Made by a program: the position numbers and the translations under genes. The notes below the pieces were generated by a model that made no database searches, had not been told where the DNA came from, and saw nothing but the letters and a program-made list of their open reading frames with translations. Shown piece after piece: positions 1 to 10,500 of a stretch of DNA of 22,074 nt. Each line of letters opens with the position of its first letter. Position 1 is the stretch's first letter. The stretch is from a virus: positions 1 through 22,074 of the IMG/VR virus record IMGVR_UViG_3300008448_000746; one strand, written 5' to 3'.

Positions 1-613
1 CCTCATCAGTTGTTAAAACATATTCATTTTTTCCTGATTTTTCCATTTCTTCTTCTTTATCTACGAAGAAATCTGAAAGTTTCTGATTGTAAGGTCCTGA
101 ATCCAAACTTCTTAATTCAAGTTTTTCTTGAGCCGATTTTGGTCTGTATTTTTCAACCTTGGCTTCTAATGAATCTATTTTAGAAACTAATTTGTCCATT
201 TCACCTAATTTGCTTTGTAGTGTTTCTAATTGTGAAAATAGATTGTTAAAATATTCCTCTTGTTTTGATTCAATATTTTGTTGAGATGTCACCAAATCAG
301 TTATATCCATTTCTTCTGTTCCTTCACCTTCTTCTTCTGTGCTCCCTTCAGGTCCGATTTTTTCAACATCAGGGTCTGTTGCTGGGTCGATTGGTGTTGG
401 TTCTGCAGGAGGCGCAGGAGGTGCAGGTGCTGCTCCACCAGGAGGAGGTGTTCCAGCCGCTGCAGGGTCTGCCGCCGCTAAAGGGTCTGCAGGTGGTGCG
501 TCTGCTGGTGGGGGAACATCCAACGCTTCTTGTTCTGTGATATATCTATTTATTTGATTATATCGTCTAAGTTCTTCTAAAATTTTTTCGTCTACTCTCA
601 TTTTTTTATCCAT
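1..613 (-). CDS. Partial coiled-coil protein with a Pro/Ala-rich linker (C-terminus beyond window)
   Basis: The reading frame is open from an ATG at 613 to the left edge, giving about 204 residues with no stop, so the C-terminus is missing. A second in-frame ATG lies at 601. The N-terminus is a short charged helix (residues 1-30). It is followed by about 45 residues dominated by Pro, Ala, Gly and Asp, then an acidic Glu-rich stretch. A predicted coiled coil follows (pattern LETLQSKLGEMDKLVSKIDS), and then a compact segment containing EKLELRSLDSGPYNQKL. The start overlaps the stop of the 75-aa gene by 8 bases (ATGGATAA), suggesting translational coupling. I have a recollection, not checked, of the EKLELRSLDS segment in hypothetical proteins of environmental myoviruses. 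By position it is a late, probably virion or tail-associated protein. No function is assigned. Confidence 0.8.
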   Translation of the reverse strand, partial: MDKKMRVDEKILEELRRYNQINRYITEQEALDVPPPADAPPADPLAAADPAAAGTPPPGGAAPAPPAPPAEPTPIDPATDPDVEKIGPEGSTEEEGEGTEEMDITDLVTSQQNIESKQEEYFNNLFSQLETLQSKLGEMDKLVSKIDSLEAKVEKYRPKSAQEKLELRSLDSGPYNQKLSDFFVDKEEEMEKSGKNEYVLTTDE

Positions 614-833
614 TCAATAATTGTTTTATTCCTGTTGCGGTCTCAACCTGAATTTTCTTAGATTGATTCATTGTATTGTCTACTCTTTCGATAAGACCAT
701 CTTTCATTCTTACGGTATAACATTCACCGCTGTCCAAATCACAAACTTGTTTGGAACCATTTCCTAAATCTTTTTCGGATATCCTTGTGTTTTTACCAAG
801 ATAACTATCCAATATGTTTTTCACTGAGCTCAT
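606..833 (-). CDS. Small conserved-looking protein, 75 aa, unknown function
   Basis: This 75-residue protein starts at ATG 833, behind an A-rich leader with no Shine-Dalgarno sequence, 14 bases downstream of a TATTTAT motif. It is soluble, with no signal peptide or membrane segment. It has an N-terminal helix (MSSVKNILDSYLGK) and a central beta-rich part with two Cys in CDLDSGECYTVRMKDGLIER. It ends in a short helix (ETATGIKQLLNG). The CxxxxGxC pattern is not a recognisable zinc site by itself. The stop overlaps the ATG of the coiled-coil protein downstream by 8 bases, so the two are probably translated together. I do not recognise a family with a known function. The compact size and context suggest an accessory tail or virion protein. 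Confidence 0.7.
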   Translation of the reverse strand: MSSVKNILDSYLGKNTRISEKDLGNGSKQVCDLDSGECYTVRMKDGLIERVDNTMNQSKKIQVETATGIKQLLNG

Positions 834-847
834 AATATTTTTTTTAT

Positions 848-854
848 ATAAATA
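848..854 (-). promoter_or_regulatory. TATTTAT motif upstream of the 75-aa gene (candidate promoter element)
   Basis: On the minus strand TATTTAT lies 14 bases before the ATG at 833, in the 38-base gap after the 2132-aa gene. The same heptamer stands before the tape measure, 1538-aa, tube and sheath genes on this strand, and before the plus-strand RHH gene. It is inferred to be a promoter core or a leader element. Confidence 0.4.
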
Positions 855-871
855 TCTTCATTTACCATAAA

Positions 872-3800
872 TTACAACCCTAAACTTTTTGCATTAGAAA
901 TTGCTTCTTTGATTATTTTGATTCTATTTTTTATTGCATCGGTGTCTTTTTGTTTTGTAAAGACGTCGTCTATTTTTTTATTCGGCCATAAATTTGTAAT
1001 AAACTTTGCAAAGTTTTCGGCCATTTCGTCTTCAGTTTTTGTGAAAACACCACCACTTCTAAATTTTGCCACTTCATTTGCCCTTGAAGAAAGTGAGGAT
1101 ACCATGAAGGCAATAAAATTATTGAAATCTAAAAATGATGCAAAGGCATTTTGAACATTATTACTTTGTAAACAGAAAAATTTGTTCTCTAAAAATGCAT
1201 TTCTACTACCATAATCAAATTCTTTATCATTTTCTTTTACATTTAATTTAAGTGCCGCTAAATTCCAATTATATCCTTTGAATCCTTGAGGTGTCGAACT
1301 AGCCAAATACATAATTGACCAAACTAAATAATTAACTTTTGTTCGTGTAGTCTCATTTGTAATTTGTGATGAAGTGCTTGCAGTCAGAGTATCGAGTGCA
1401 TTTTTGAAATTAATTTGTTTCAATACCGGTGTGGTCTGTTCATATAATTCGTAGGCAGAATTTCTGACACAATCTCCATTAGGATTAACTTCAAGTTGGT
1501 TTGTGTTATTAGTACCCGCTTGAACTTGTTGTTGAGGTGTGTTTGCGGAGGTTTGGTTTGGTGTATCCTTGTTTTGTTTGAACTTATCAATGATAGAAGT
1601 TATCAAACTTTCCCTCATACTTTGTATATATGAATCCAATTTTGGTAAAGAGTAAATTGCCTGTCTGATACCCTTGAAATTTGTGTCGAAAGTTCCTGGT
1701 GTTATATTATGTTCAACCTCCATTATCATATAGGGTCCACTAAACATAGGTACATGCCTCAGATTGAAGTACATGGTCGGTTGTATTAGTGCATTACCCA
1801 TCATACTAACCGAACAAGAATATGACCTGTTTTTATATAAATTGTAAAGCGAAACATTTTGTGTAGAACTTCTTTTACCTGAAGCAGAACTTGCCATGTC
1901 AGAAATTGTTGCTAATGATTCTGATGTTGCTTTACCCGCATCTTGAGATACTGAAAAATTTGTGAAGACACCTTGATTTGTAGTACCAATGTCTACGTTA
2001 AATCCCACAACCCTATTGGACATCGCCCAATCTTGTTTGTTCGATTGATTTTCTGTGATGGGCACTTCACCCAATCTTTCCAACTTAAATCCGTCATTTT
2101 TGAATCTATATTCCCCTTTCAAATCCAAGTGCTCTGATGGTTTACCGGCATAAAGACATACCATTTTTGAAGTTGATTTCCTATAATCAACATTTTTAAA
2201 TGTTCCGAATAAAGCATTTGCGAATTCCAAATTACCCTCCAATTTAGGTTCCACGTTCTTTATAGGTGTATCCACGTTATAAAAATTTACGTAAGATGGT
2301 AATGGCATCATTTGAAAGTTGTTTTCTTGTAAAATACTTTTTACATACGCTAATAGATTACTCTTCATGTTAAGATTGGATAACAAATCATTCAATTTGT
2401 TTATGTCTATTATGATTTTATCTCCAATGTCTCTACTAGCTCTATCCAAGAGTAAAACATCCTCAAACAGAGTTCTTCTTGTTAAGTCAATTCCCGCTAT
2501 CCATTTATCATTCAAAGCTTTCAATGTTTCCCAAAGTTCAACTTTAGCCTGACTACCGAAAAGTTGACTAACAACTTCTCTTACCGGTGTTTCATTTACT
2601 GTCGGTAAAGAAGTATTCAACTTTTTTAACATATAATCAAAACTCTGATTTTGATATTGTATTGTTCCTAAAACAAATTCATTCAATTCATTTATAAATT
2701 TTTCATAACTATATGTTTCGTCTTGAGATTTTTTTGTCGCATAAACTCTTATCAATGGATAAAGTTTGGAAATTGCATTTTCAGTGAATTCTATATTAAC
2801 ATCAATAAAAAAATCAAACACGGTTGAACCAGTGTCTTTGAATTTTATTTTTTCTATGCTTGTATTTCCGACATACAGTTCGAGGGCCTTCCACGCTTCA
2901 GGGTACAGGATTTTAGAAGCCGCAATTGTAACACCATTATCCGCTGTCGGGAGCGCATCAGGAGTTTTTTCACTGTAGAAACCGAACTCAATTGGGTCAA
3001 TTACACTATCGGTACCTGCTTCGATATTATTTGTATCGTTCAACAATGATAGAAAAACTCTTCTATCATATTGACTTGAATTTCCTATTTTGAGTAAGAC
3101 ATCATAGTTAATGAAACTTTCTATTTGCGATTGGAAATTATTAAATTGTTGTTCTTTCGCTGAGTCAATATCATCAATACCTGTTTGACCACTATTCAAT
3201 GTTATTTCAAACATACTCCTAAACAACATATGGAAATTTTGATATTGATTTTCGATATCTGTAAAAGACCCTTGCACTGGTGTATCAGTCATAGGTTTGA
3301 AATCAAATCTGTTTGCGGTAAACTTAAGGAACAGGTCTTCAAAATAATCTAAAATTTCCTTTTTGAAAGTAGGAATCATATCATAGATTTTGGAATTATA
3401 ATTTGATTGACCTATAAAAAAGTTTTCTTGGCTATCAGTATTTGTATATATTTTTTTAAAGTATTCGTCAGGTGCTGGTTTACTAACTTTTTCATTATCA
3501 AAATAACCATAATTTGGTGCCGACCAAAATAATCTTGCAGAACCATTATACATATTTTTATTATTATTAAGTTCAATTTTCAAATTGGGTGATGACGCCG
3601 TTGAACTTATATTATCGAAACACTCATTAAATGTTTGGTTGAACGTATTTCCAAATGATGGCATTAAGTAGATAGAGTCTTTAGTCGAGTTAGGTAGATA
3701 AACTGACCAATAATTCATCGTAAGTGTTCTACCTGTATTTGATGAATCAAATCCTTGACTTAAATTTGCAAGCCCTTCCCTTTTGATTTGTAGATTATAT

Positions 3801-6800
3801 GTGTCAATAGCACTTTGTATGTCTTCATTAGTATACGTATTACCTGAAATTACATCATACCCATCAAAGAAAAATGAAAAGTCATTTATTAGTTTGGGAT
3901 AAAATCCTAAATTATATACTGACCTCACATTTGTACCCGCAGATATTTCGTTTTGAAGTGTTATGGAAGTTCCAGTTGTTTCCCCAATACCTGTGAAATA
4001 ATATGTTTTGGTTTGTGCCGATGAGATTGGGTCGTAATTTTCAAGGTAATTAAAGTCTGTCCAAACGTCATCCAATATATCAACACCATCTTGGATATAT
4101 TTTTTATATCTATGCCATATCGAGCCATACTTCAATACTAAAGAATATGGTATTTTGTGTATTCCTGAAAACTTCTTGAAACACGAAAAAATATAATTAA
4201 GGTTTTCGGTATCTGTTCCACTATAATTTTTATACTTTTCACTTACTGTACTCAATGGTAAAGAGTTCAAAAATAAATAAGCCGATTTAACAAATGGATT
4301 ATTTAAACCTAACTTTACCCTATTAACTCCTTGTTGAATAGAATTTATGAAATATGGTGTGTTCAACATTGATGTTGTTTGAATAGCGTTTGTTTGTCCA
4401 CTATAATTCGAATAGGATACTGAACCCTCTGTTGTAAATTGTTCTTTTACATTTGTACCAATCCTATTGGTGTAGAAATTTTTCAAGGTAGTAGTATCAA
4501 CTATACCACCAGTTGGTGTAAAATTTGGATTTGTTTTGTTTGTAAAATTGAAATGTGTAAATGGTCTTTTTGATTTAGAGCCATCTATTTGTAAAAAATT
4601 ACTAACGACTTTTTTGAATCCGTCATACTCCAAAACCTTTCTTGTATCAAAGAAAGTTTCTACATTTTGTAGAGACTCTCCATTTGAGACATTTGATTTT
4701 AAATAATCCAAATCCGTAAATGGGTAAGTGTCTAAAAAATCGGGTGTATCCACAGTTGTACTTTTGACATACTTTTGTATCTTATCTAAGTTTGGTATAC
4801 TATTAGACGACTGGTCCGCGTCGTTAATCTTGTTAAAGATTGTACTATCGTAAAAATACCAATCGTTTTTTGAGTAATTTTCTATATATGGAGTTGTGTA
4901 AATACCTCTAGAATATGTTTGCCAAAGACCTCCTTCACCTGAGTTTGATATTCGAGATAAAATTGTTGTAATATTACTTGAATTGATTGCAAATTCTTTT
5001 AGTTTCTTAATCAGAAATACATTTGTTGTACCTAAAGAATTAGAAACATTGGTAAATTCTGTTTCTCCGATTACTTCGTGAATTGATTCGGCTAAAGGGT
5101 TTCCTCTATTTAATCTACTATAATTAACGATAAAACTCATTCTTTCCCATAATTCATATATGAATTTGATTTCCTCTTTATTCAAGTAAGGTTCATTTGA
5201 GAATGGGTACTCTATCGCATTTAACATCAATCTTGTAACGGATTCTGTATTTGGGTCAGGTAAACTTTCGACAGGAATATCAGTAAGTTTCATTGTATAC
5301 CCTTTTATCAATTCCTCTACAAACTCTACTTCAGGCCAAACATCATATCTATATGATTGTGTTATAGCAGCATTATTAGCATCACCAGGATATTTGATTT
5401 CAAAAACGTTTTCTCCATCGATATTACTTTCCACAATATATTGTGGCCATGGATAGACAAATGTATTATTAGAATCGGAGTTAACCTTATTCAAAATCGT
5501 ACTTTTTCTGATTTCACTATCTTTTTGGTCAAATGCTTTTTTATGAACTTCATCCATAAGTCTCAGAAAAGCCTCTCCATTTGCAAAAAATACAGCAAGA
5601 ACATTTCTTATTGTTGGTATAAATCCTATTGAAAAAACACTCCCATCTTTAAGTAATTTGTTCAGTAAATCAGTTACATTTTTCATAAAGTCATTTCTCT
5701 TCTGAGAAAATTCTTTACTCATTTTTTTTGTTCTTTCTATAAATGCATCTTTACCCTCTATGGTTTTTCCTTCAAAAATGTAATAAAAAGAAGTTGAACC
5801 AGTATTGGTAAAGTTTAGAGAAACTTCGGCTTTCAAACTAGCTTTGAATAGTTCTGCGGTACCCGTCAGGGATGGATTAGTAGATGCCACGTTTCCTTGC
5901 GCAAGGTAAGTTGCATCGTAATCAACTTTTTCAGGTTCTAATTTAAATTCTATCCATTCGGGTAAATCAGAAATTGTTTTTATATTAATTTTTACGAAAT
6001 TTTTTTCATAGTCTATTAGATTTCTTACCTCATAGTCTTTATTTTTTCCGCATTGTGGGTTATCATCGAGTTTTTTATTATTTAGTGTTAAAATATTACA
6101 TAATTCTGTTGTAGCATTTATGGCTTCTTGTGGTGAAAGTTTTTTTAGTTTGTAAACTCTTTGTTTATCTTTTGTAATTATTACACTCTGTTTGTCTATG
6201 TATTTGTTAAACCAAGAACCCTTATTTGGGTCTTCATTCGGTTCCGTACTAAAGACTTCCTTCTGATAGTTTATCAAATCATTATTAAAAGCATCTATAT
6301 CAGTAAGAGGTTGTACATTGATTTCACCGAATTTTTGTAAAACTTCTTTGATAAAGGTTTCAAGTTTTTTTTGAAACTGAACCAATGTCAGTTTAGGAAA
6401 ATCTGAGGGTATCAATCCTTTAGCAATATACTCGTCATATACTTGTGAAATTTTTTCATATCCTCCATAAACTTCTCCACTCGAAAGATTGGCTAAATTA
6501 TTTATAGGATTAGATTGGGGTTGTTTAATCTCTATATTTGATTTAAACATGTAAGGCACTGCCATCAAATACGCCATAGTCACCTCAGATAACATGGAAT
6601 ATTTGTACGTTAAAAATTTTAATCTGACAACAAAATTTCCTGAGCTTGTATCAAAACTTGCATTAAAATTTTGCAACATGAGTTGATAACGTATAGCTTG
6701 ACCATAAAATCCTTTCATTGTCAAATAAAACTTAGGATACGGTAAATTGAAAAAGGATGCGTATGGAGACTTATCTCCTAATTCAAACAAAGCCCTACCC

Positions 6801-7270
6801 CTAACATCTTCTAATGTCACCGAAACCTCAGGCATGAAAGATAAGGTAGTTTTAACCTGAATTTGGGTTATACCCAATAGAGAGCTCTCTTTGACACCAT
6901 TACTATTAATATTTGGGTCCTCTTCGTATGACCTAAAAAAACCTGGTTTTTGTTTTGAGTTGTCTTGTTGATTAGTCGGAGGTGTAATAAACGAATCTAT
7001 GTAGTCGTTTGTTAAATATTTTTCACCACTCGGATTCAAAAAATTAATTTTTGCAATAGATACTGTCTGAATTTCTGAATTTTCTACACCTACTGTGAGT
7101 TTACTTCTCGGTATAACCTCAGCCTCTAAGTTGGCATACATAACTAAATCTTCATGTCTTACCAACCTTTGTTTTGGTTTACCATCAGAGTCTATTATTT
7201 TATTTGGGTCAATTACAAATATATTCTGATAATCAAATTCAACTAAAATATTTTCACCATTATCTGCCAT
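872..7270 (-). CDS. Giant baseplate/hub structural protein, 2132 aa
   Basis: This is probably a central baseplate or hub protein at the distal end of the tail. Residues about 145-225 contain a dense conserved-looking block (LEDVRGRALFELGDKSPYA, then NLPYPKFYLTMKGFYGQAIR). I associate this block with very large structural proteins of environmental T4-like phages. The middle (about 250-1780) is long, Asn/Tyr/Ser-rich and beta-rich. Residues about 1825-1870 (IQPTMYFNLRHVPMFSGPYM, then MEVEHNITPGTFDTNFKG) match the style of gp27/gpD-type tail hub domains: G-x-x-x-I-Q-P, then a V-x-H-x-I strand. A Gln/Asn/Thr-rich linker (about 1900-1925) leads to a separate helical C-terminal domain of about 200 residues. 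The start overlaps the 107-aa gene by 11 bases. It is far longer than T4 hub proteins, so fusion or domain accretion is likely. Exact role and stoichiometry are inferred. Confidence 0.85.
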   Translation of the reverse strand: MADNGENILVEFDYQNIFVIDPNKIIDSDGKPKQRLVRHEDLVMYANLEAEVIPRSKLTVGVENSEIQTVSIAKINFLNPSGEKYLTNDYIDSFITPPTNQQDNSKQKPGFFRSYEEDPNINSNGVKESSLLGITQIQVKTTLSFMPEVSVTLEDVRGRALFELGDKSPYASFFNLPYPKFYLTMKGFYGQAIRYQLMLQNFNASFDTSSGNFVVRLKFLTYKYSMLSEVTMAYLMAVPYMFKSNIEIKQPQSNPINNLANLSSGEVYGGYEKISQVYDEYIAKGLIPSDFPKLTLVQFQKKLETFIKEVLQKFGEINVQPLTDIDAFNNDLINYQKEVFSTEPNEDPNKGSWFNKYIDKQSVIITKDKQRVYKLKKLSPQEAINATTELCNILTLNNKKLDDNPQCGKNKDYEVRNLIDYEKNFVKINIKTISDLPEWIEFKLEPEKVDYDATYLAQGNVASTNPSLTGTAELFKASLKAEVSLNFTNTGSTSFYYIFEGKTIEGKDAFIERTKKMSKEFSQKRNDFMKNVTDLLNKLLKDGSVFSIGFIPTIRNVLAVFFANGEAFLRLMDEVHKKAFDQKDSEIRKSTILNKVNSDSNNTFVYPWPQYIVESNIDGENVFEIKYPGDANNAAITQSYRYDVWPEVEFVEELIKGYTMKLTDIPVESLPDPNTESVTRLMLNAIEYPFSNEPYLNKEEIKFIYELWERMSFIVNYSRLNRGNPLAESIHEVIGETEFTNVSNSLGTTNVFLIKKLKEFAINSSNITTILSRISNSGEGGLWQTYSRGIYTTPYIENYSKNDWYFYDSTIFNKINDADQSSNSIPNLDKIQKYVKSTTVDTPDFLDTYPFTDLDYLKSNVSNGESLQNVETFFDTRKVLEYDGFKKVVSNFLQIDGSKSKRPFTHFNFTNKTNPNFTPTGGIVDTTTLKNFYTNRIGTNVKEQFTTEGSVSYSNYSGQTNAIQTTSMLNTPYFINSIQQGVNRVKLGLNNPFVKSAYLFLNSLPLSTVSEKYKNYSGTDTENLNYIFSCFKKFSGIHKIPYSLVLKYGSIWHRYKKYIQDGVDILDDVWTDFNYLENYDPISSAQTKTYYFTGIGETTGTSITLQNEISAGTNVRSVYNLGFYPKLINDFSFFFDGYDVISGNTYTNEDIQSAIDTYNLQIKREGLANLSQGFDSSNTGRTLTMNYWSVYLPNSTKDSIYLMPSFGNTFNQTFNECFDNISSTASSPNLKIELNNNKNMYNGSARLFWSAPNYGYFDNEKVSKPAPDEYFKKIYTNTDSQENFFIGQSNYNSKIYDMIPTFKKEILDYFEDLFLKFTANRFDFKPMTDTPVQGSFTDIENQYQNFHMLFRSMFEITLNSGQTGIDDIDSAKEQQFNNFQSQIESFINYDVLLKIGNSSQYDRRVFLSLLNDTNNIEAGTDSVIDPIEFGFYSEKTPDALPTADNGVTIAASKILYPEAWKALELYVGNTSIEKIKFKDTGSTVFDFFIDVNIEFTENAISKLYPLIRVYATKKSQDETYSYEKFINELNEFVLGTIQYQNQSFDYMLKKLNTSLPTVNETPVREVVSQLFGSQAKVELWETLKALNDKWIAGIDLTRRTLFEDVLLLDRASRDIGDKIIIDINKLNDLLSNLNMKSNLLAYVKSILQENNFQMMPLPSYVNFYNVDTPIKNVEPKLEGNLEFANALFGTFKNVDYRKSTSKMVCLYAGKPSEHLDLKGEYRFKNDGFKLERLGEVPITENQSNKQDWAMSNRVVGFNVDIGTTNQGVFTNFSVSQDAGKATSESLATISDMASSASGKRSSTQNVSLYNLYKNRSYSCSVSMMGNALIQPTMYFNLRHVPMFSGPYMIMEVEHNITPGTFDTNFKGIRQAIYSLPKLDSYIQSMRESLITSIIDKFKQNKDTPNQTSANTPQQQVQAGTNNTNQLEVNPNGDCVRNSAYELYEQTTPVLKQINFKNALDTLTASTSSQITNETTRTKVNYLVWSIMYLASSTPQGFKGYNWNLAALKLNVKENDKEFDYGSRNAFLENKFFCLQSNNVQNAFASFLDFNNFIAFMVSSLSSRANEVAKFRSGGVFTKTEDEMAENFAKFITNLWPNKKIDDVFTKQKDTDAIKNRIKIIKEAISNAKSLGL

Positions 7271-7583
7271 AGTAATAGAATTGTGTTTCTAACGCGCTTT
7301 TATAATCCTGTAATGATGCTAATAAAGGAAATGGTATTGTCAATACTGTACCATCTGGTATATTGAATTCGTTGGACGAAAATTGTGGGTTAGCCATCAT
7401 AATTAACCACCCAAAAAAGGGAGAATTATAAAATTGTTGAGAAACTTTATCCATACGGGATTGACCTTGTTTGTATATATAGGTTCTATCAGTGGTCTTA
7501 ATTGTAAGTTTAACGTAGGGGACCACCGTTTGCTGACCATTAACCAAAAATTCATTATATCTGTTATAGTATTCCAATGCCAT
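7260..7583 (-). CDS. LysM-like / gp53-like baseplate protein
   Basis: This 107-residue protein has the layout of small baseplate proteins with a LysM-type fold (T4 gp53 and the P2 gpX group). After an N-terminal strand region come a Ser/Arg-Met-Asp-Lys-Val-Ser helix, FYNSPFFGWLIMMANPQF with its typical W-x-x-x-x-A-N-P, then NIPDGTVLTIPFPL with the characteristic I-P-D/G-T-x-L-x-I-P. In phages of this type such proteins lock baseplate subunits together and are not free wall-binding enzymes. No catalytic residues are expected. It begins 2 bases after the stop of the 1538-aa gene and overlaps the 2132-aa gene by 11 bases (ATGGCAGATAA), so all three are probably one translationally coupled baseplate unit. 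Family is fairly secure; the precise gp53 equivalence is inferred. Confidence 0.85.
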   Translation of the reverse strand: MALEYYNRYNEFLVNGQQTVVPYVKLTIKTTDRTYIYKQGQSRMDKVSQQFYNSPFFGWLIMMANPQFSSNEFNIPDGTVLTIPFPLLASLQDYKSALETQFYYYGR

Positions 7584-7585
7584 TT

Positions 7586-10500
7586 TTAATTAAATTTTTT
7601 CTTACCATTAAATTTATTTTCATCTCCGAAATTTAAAGAAGAAGCAATATCTGAAAATTTTTGTTTTTGCTCTTCAGTTGGTGATGCGGCACTTACATAG
7701 TCCAAAACTCTCTTATTAGAAAGTTTATTAAAAGGATTGAAGAAATTTACATACTTATTGAATTTTACCGCGGCCCTAATTTTCAAATTATATTTCTTAT
7801 TCTTTTGTTTTTGTTCCTTGGAAAAATTTTCATGCATTGAGTTGGCACCCAAATTAAAGTCGATAGCATCTATTATTCTCAATCCTAAAATTTTATCCAT
7901 AACATCATCAGGTTTTTTCGGAAGTGTAACTAAATTTCCTCCTATATTATTACCATCGGGCAACAAGAACTTCTTGAAACTTTCCAAATTATTTTTATCC
8001 AAAAAGACTTTTGACATTAACATAAAAAACCTTTGTTCGTATTCTTGTTGTAGAATATCTGACTCATAGGTAAATGTTGAGTCCGGTTGTGATAAGATTT
8101 CTTCGGCATATATAAATTGTAGAAAATCGGCATATTGTGTGGGAATCAAGGCGTAGTCAGATGTTAAATCGGTCTGAGATGAACCAGTCAAATTATATAC
8201 AACAACTTTACCCGAATTAGTTACTTTCCCATCTATTGATGTATAAATTATGTTCATCTTATCCAATAACGATATCAAACTTAGTTCTTGAGAATAAAGT
8301 TGTTCCAATTCTATATCGATTCCATTAACAAAATCCTGTCTCATGTTTTCAACATATGTTAACATGTTTGTTTTTATTAAACTTATTACGGTACCTTCGG
8401 TTGAAAATCCTTTGTCCAAATAAAATTTGATTATTGTATTGTCATTATTGTTTATATCGTTTTTAACATCATCAATCAATTTATTCATTTGTTGTTGTGT
8501 TTCTGAGCATTTTCCAAATAACAACTCATTATCTATTTCACTAGCAATGTCACCTTTTGTATACCTTCTTTTTGTTGTAATAGTTCTAACTACACCATAA
8601 TTATAACTTTCAGCTAAAGATGTTAATTTACTAATTACAGTTCCGAAATAACTTTGAGACTGGTCAACTATTTCTTTCATGATTTGTTTATAACTCAATC
8701 GACCTGTTTCTTGGGTATCGGAGAACGTTTGTGAAGTTTTACCTAATATATTAGAATCTATGTTTCCTATTGTTTTTCCTCCGGCATTCTGAGGAGGATT
8801 TACAGAGGGTGAACCTTTTACTTCATCATTTATTTTCTTTTTCTCGTCAATCAAAGCGTCCAATCTGGTCACATCTTCAGTTGCAACTGACCTTTCATCA
8901 TAAATTTCTGTATTAGCGTAATAGTTGAAAGATAGTGCGTTTTGCAAATCTTCCACAGGTTTTGCCAAACCGTGTCCTCCAATAAAATCGAATGATAAGG
9001 TTACGTTAGCAATCATAGGCTGAAATCCTATACCTTCAGGATTCATATCATAAATTTGTTCGTAAGTAATTTGTAGGTTTTTGGGTATGATTTTAGTGTT
9101 GTAGAAATCACCAATCCTCAAGACAAGTACTGGTGGCGAACCAAATGCGGTGTTCACTGAATCGTTATATATTGGTTGGCCATCTTCACCTATCACTGGA
9201 ATTGTATCACCTGGTCTCACACATTGATTCAAGAATGTCAGTCTCGAATTGAGTCCTTCAGGAGTTATGGAGTGGAATGATGGTGAAAAAATTTTGAGTT
9301 TTTTTCTCAATTCATCATATATAAAGGGGTCTTCAGCTTTGAGAACTTCAAAATAATCACATTCTGTTAGTAAGTCTCTAAGAACTTTCTTAGACAATCC
9401 AGGCCTTTGTATTACATTTACAGTAGTTGTGGTTTTACCCTTTATTACTTTTTGACCTGTGACTCTTTCCTCGAATTGTAATTGAGCGGGAGTAGTATTT
9501 TCATTATCAGCGGCAGGCGGCTCTGTTTTCTCACCAGGTGTTACCGTAATTGAATCAAATCTTACGCTTCTACAACCCATTGATTCTATCGTGTAAATAG
9601 CATCACTGTCCGTCATAGTTTTTCCTGAATTTGTACCTATAGTATACGTTGGGTTCTGACTGCAATTTTTCGAATCGTAAAATTTATCACCCTGTCCTTT
9701 AGGTGCCACACTTGTTTCTTCACCAACAGGATTTTCATTGATAACTAATTTTTGGTCTTCCATAAATTGACTAAAAGTTATCGGGTCTTCATCGCCACCT
9801 GCTGAGTAGTTTTTGAAAAACTTTATTACCGAATCAATCCTTCGTTTTGATAAATTTAAATTGTAATCTACAGAGGCACTTGCTGAAGCCGACCCTATCA
9901 TATTAATTGAAACTGTGCCACCATCTTTCAACACATTATATAAATCAACCAACATTTGGTCTTTAATAGTTGTAAAATTGTAAGATATTACTTGGTCGAA
10001 AAAGTTTCCAACACCTGTAGGGTCATTTTTAGCCTTATTTATGTAGATTAATTTTCTATTTATATATCCATTATACGAACTATTGTAATCTTCAGACGAA
10101 GTGGTTCCGTTGTTCGGTGGTGGAATATTATTATCAAAATAAAAACCCAATCCCACATATTTTTGTAAATCTACAGTGGAATTATCTTCCTCTTCTACAC
10201 TATTTACTTGTGCTGGAGTTACGGGATTGATTGGAATCTGCTCTTTTATATCTTCGTATTGGTCTGGAGATGTATTAAGTATCTTCTGTATTTCTTCGAA
10301 AACAGACCTATTTACGGTTCCGTACTTGGAGGCTAAATCATAAAGGTCGTATTTTTGACAACCAGCGAAAAATGAATCCAACATTTTATTAGCATCGATA
10401 GGCGTCTCATTTGCCAACACTTTATTTACTAATATATTTAGAACTGAAGGGTGGTCGACAACTATTTTCCAAGTCAAACTACCTGTACGTGAAGTATTTT

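Noticed and set aside
265-557. Overlapping plus-strand ORFs of 67-91 aa near the left edge
   Set aside because: They are opposite-strand frames of the Pro/Ala-rich partial gene. Their Leu/Gln- or Gly/Ala-rich sequence is explained by the low-complexity coding on the minus strand.
847-854. TATAAATA on the plus strand (T4 late promoter core)
   Set aside because: No plus-strand gene follows it. It is the reverse complement of the minus-strand TATTTAT motif before the 75-aa gene.
4273-4279. TATTTAT on the minus strand inside the 2132-aa gene
   Set aside because: It has the same heptamer as the promoter candidates but lies deep in a coding region with no gene start behind it. Treated as chance.
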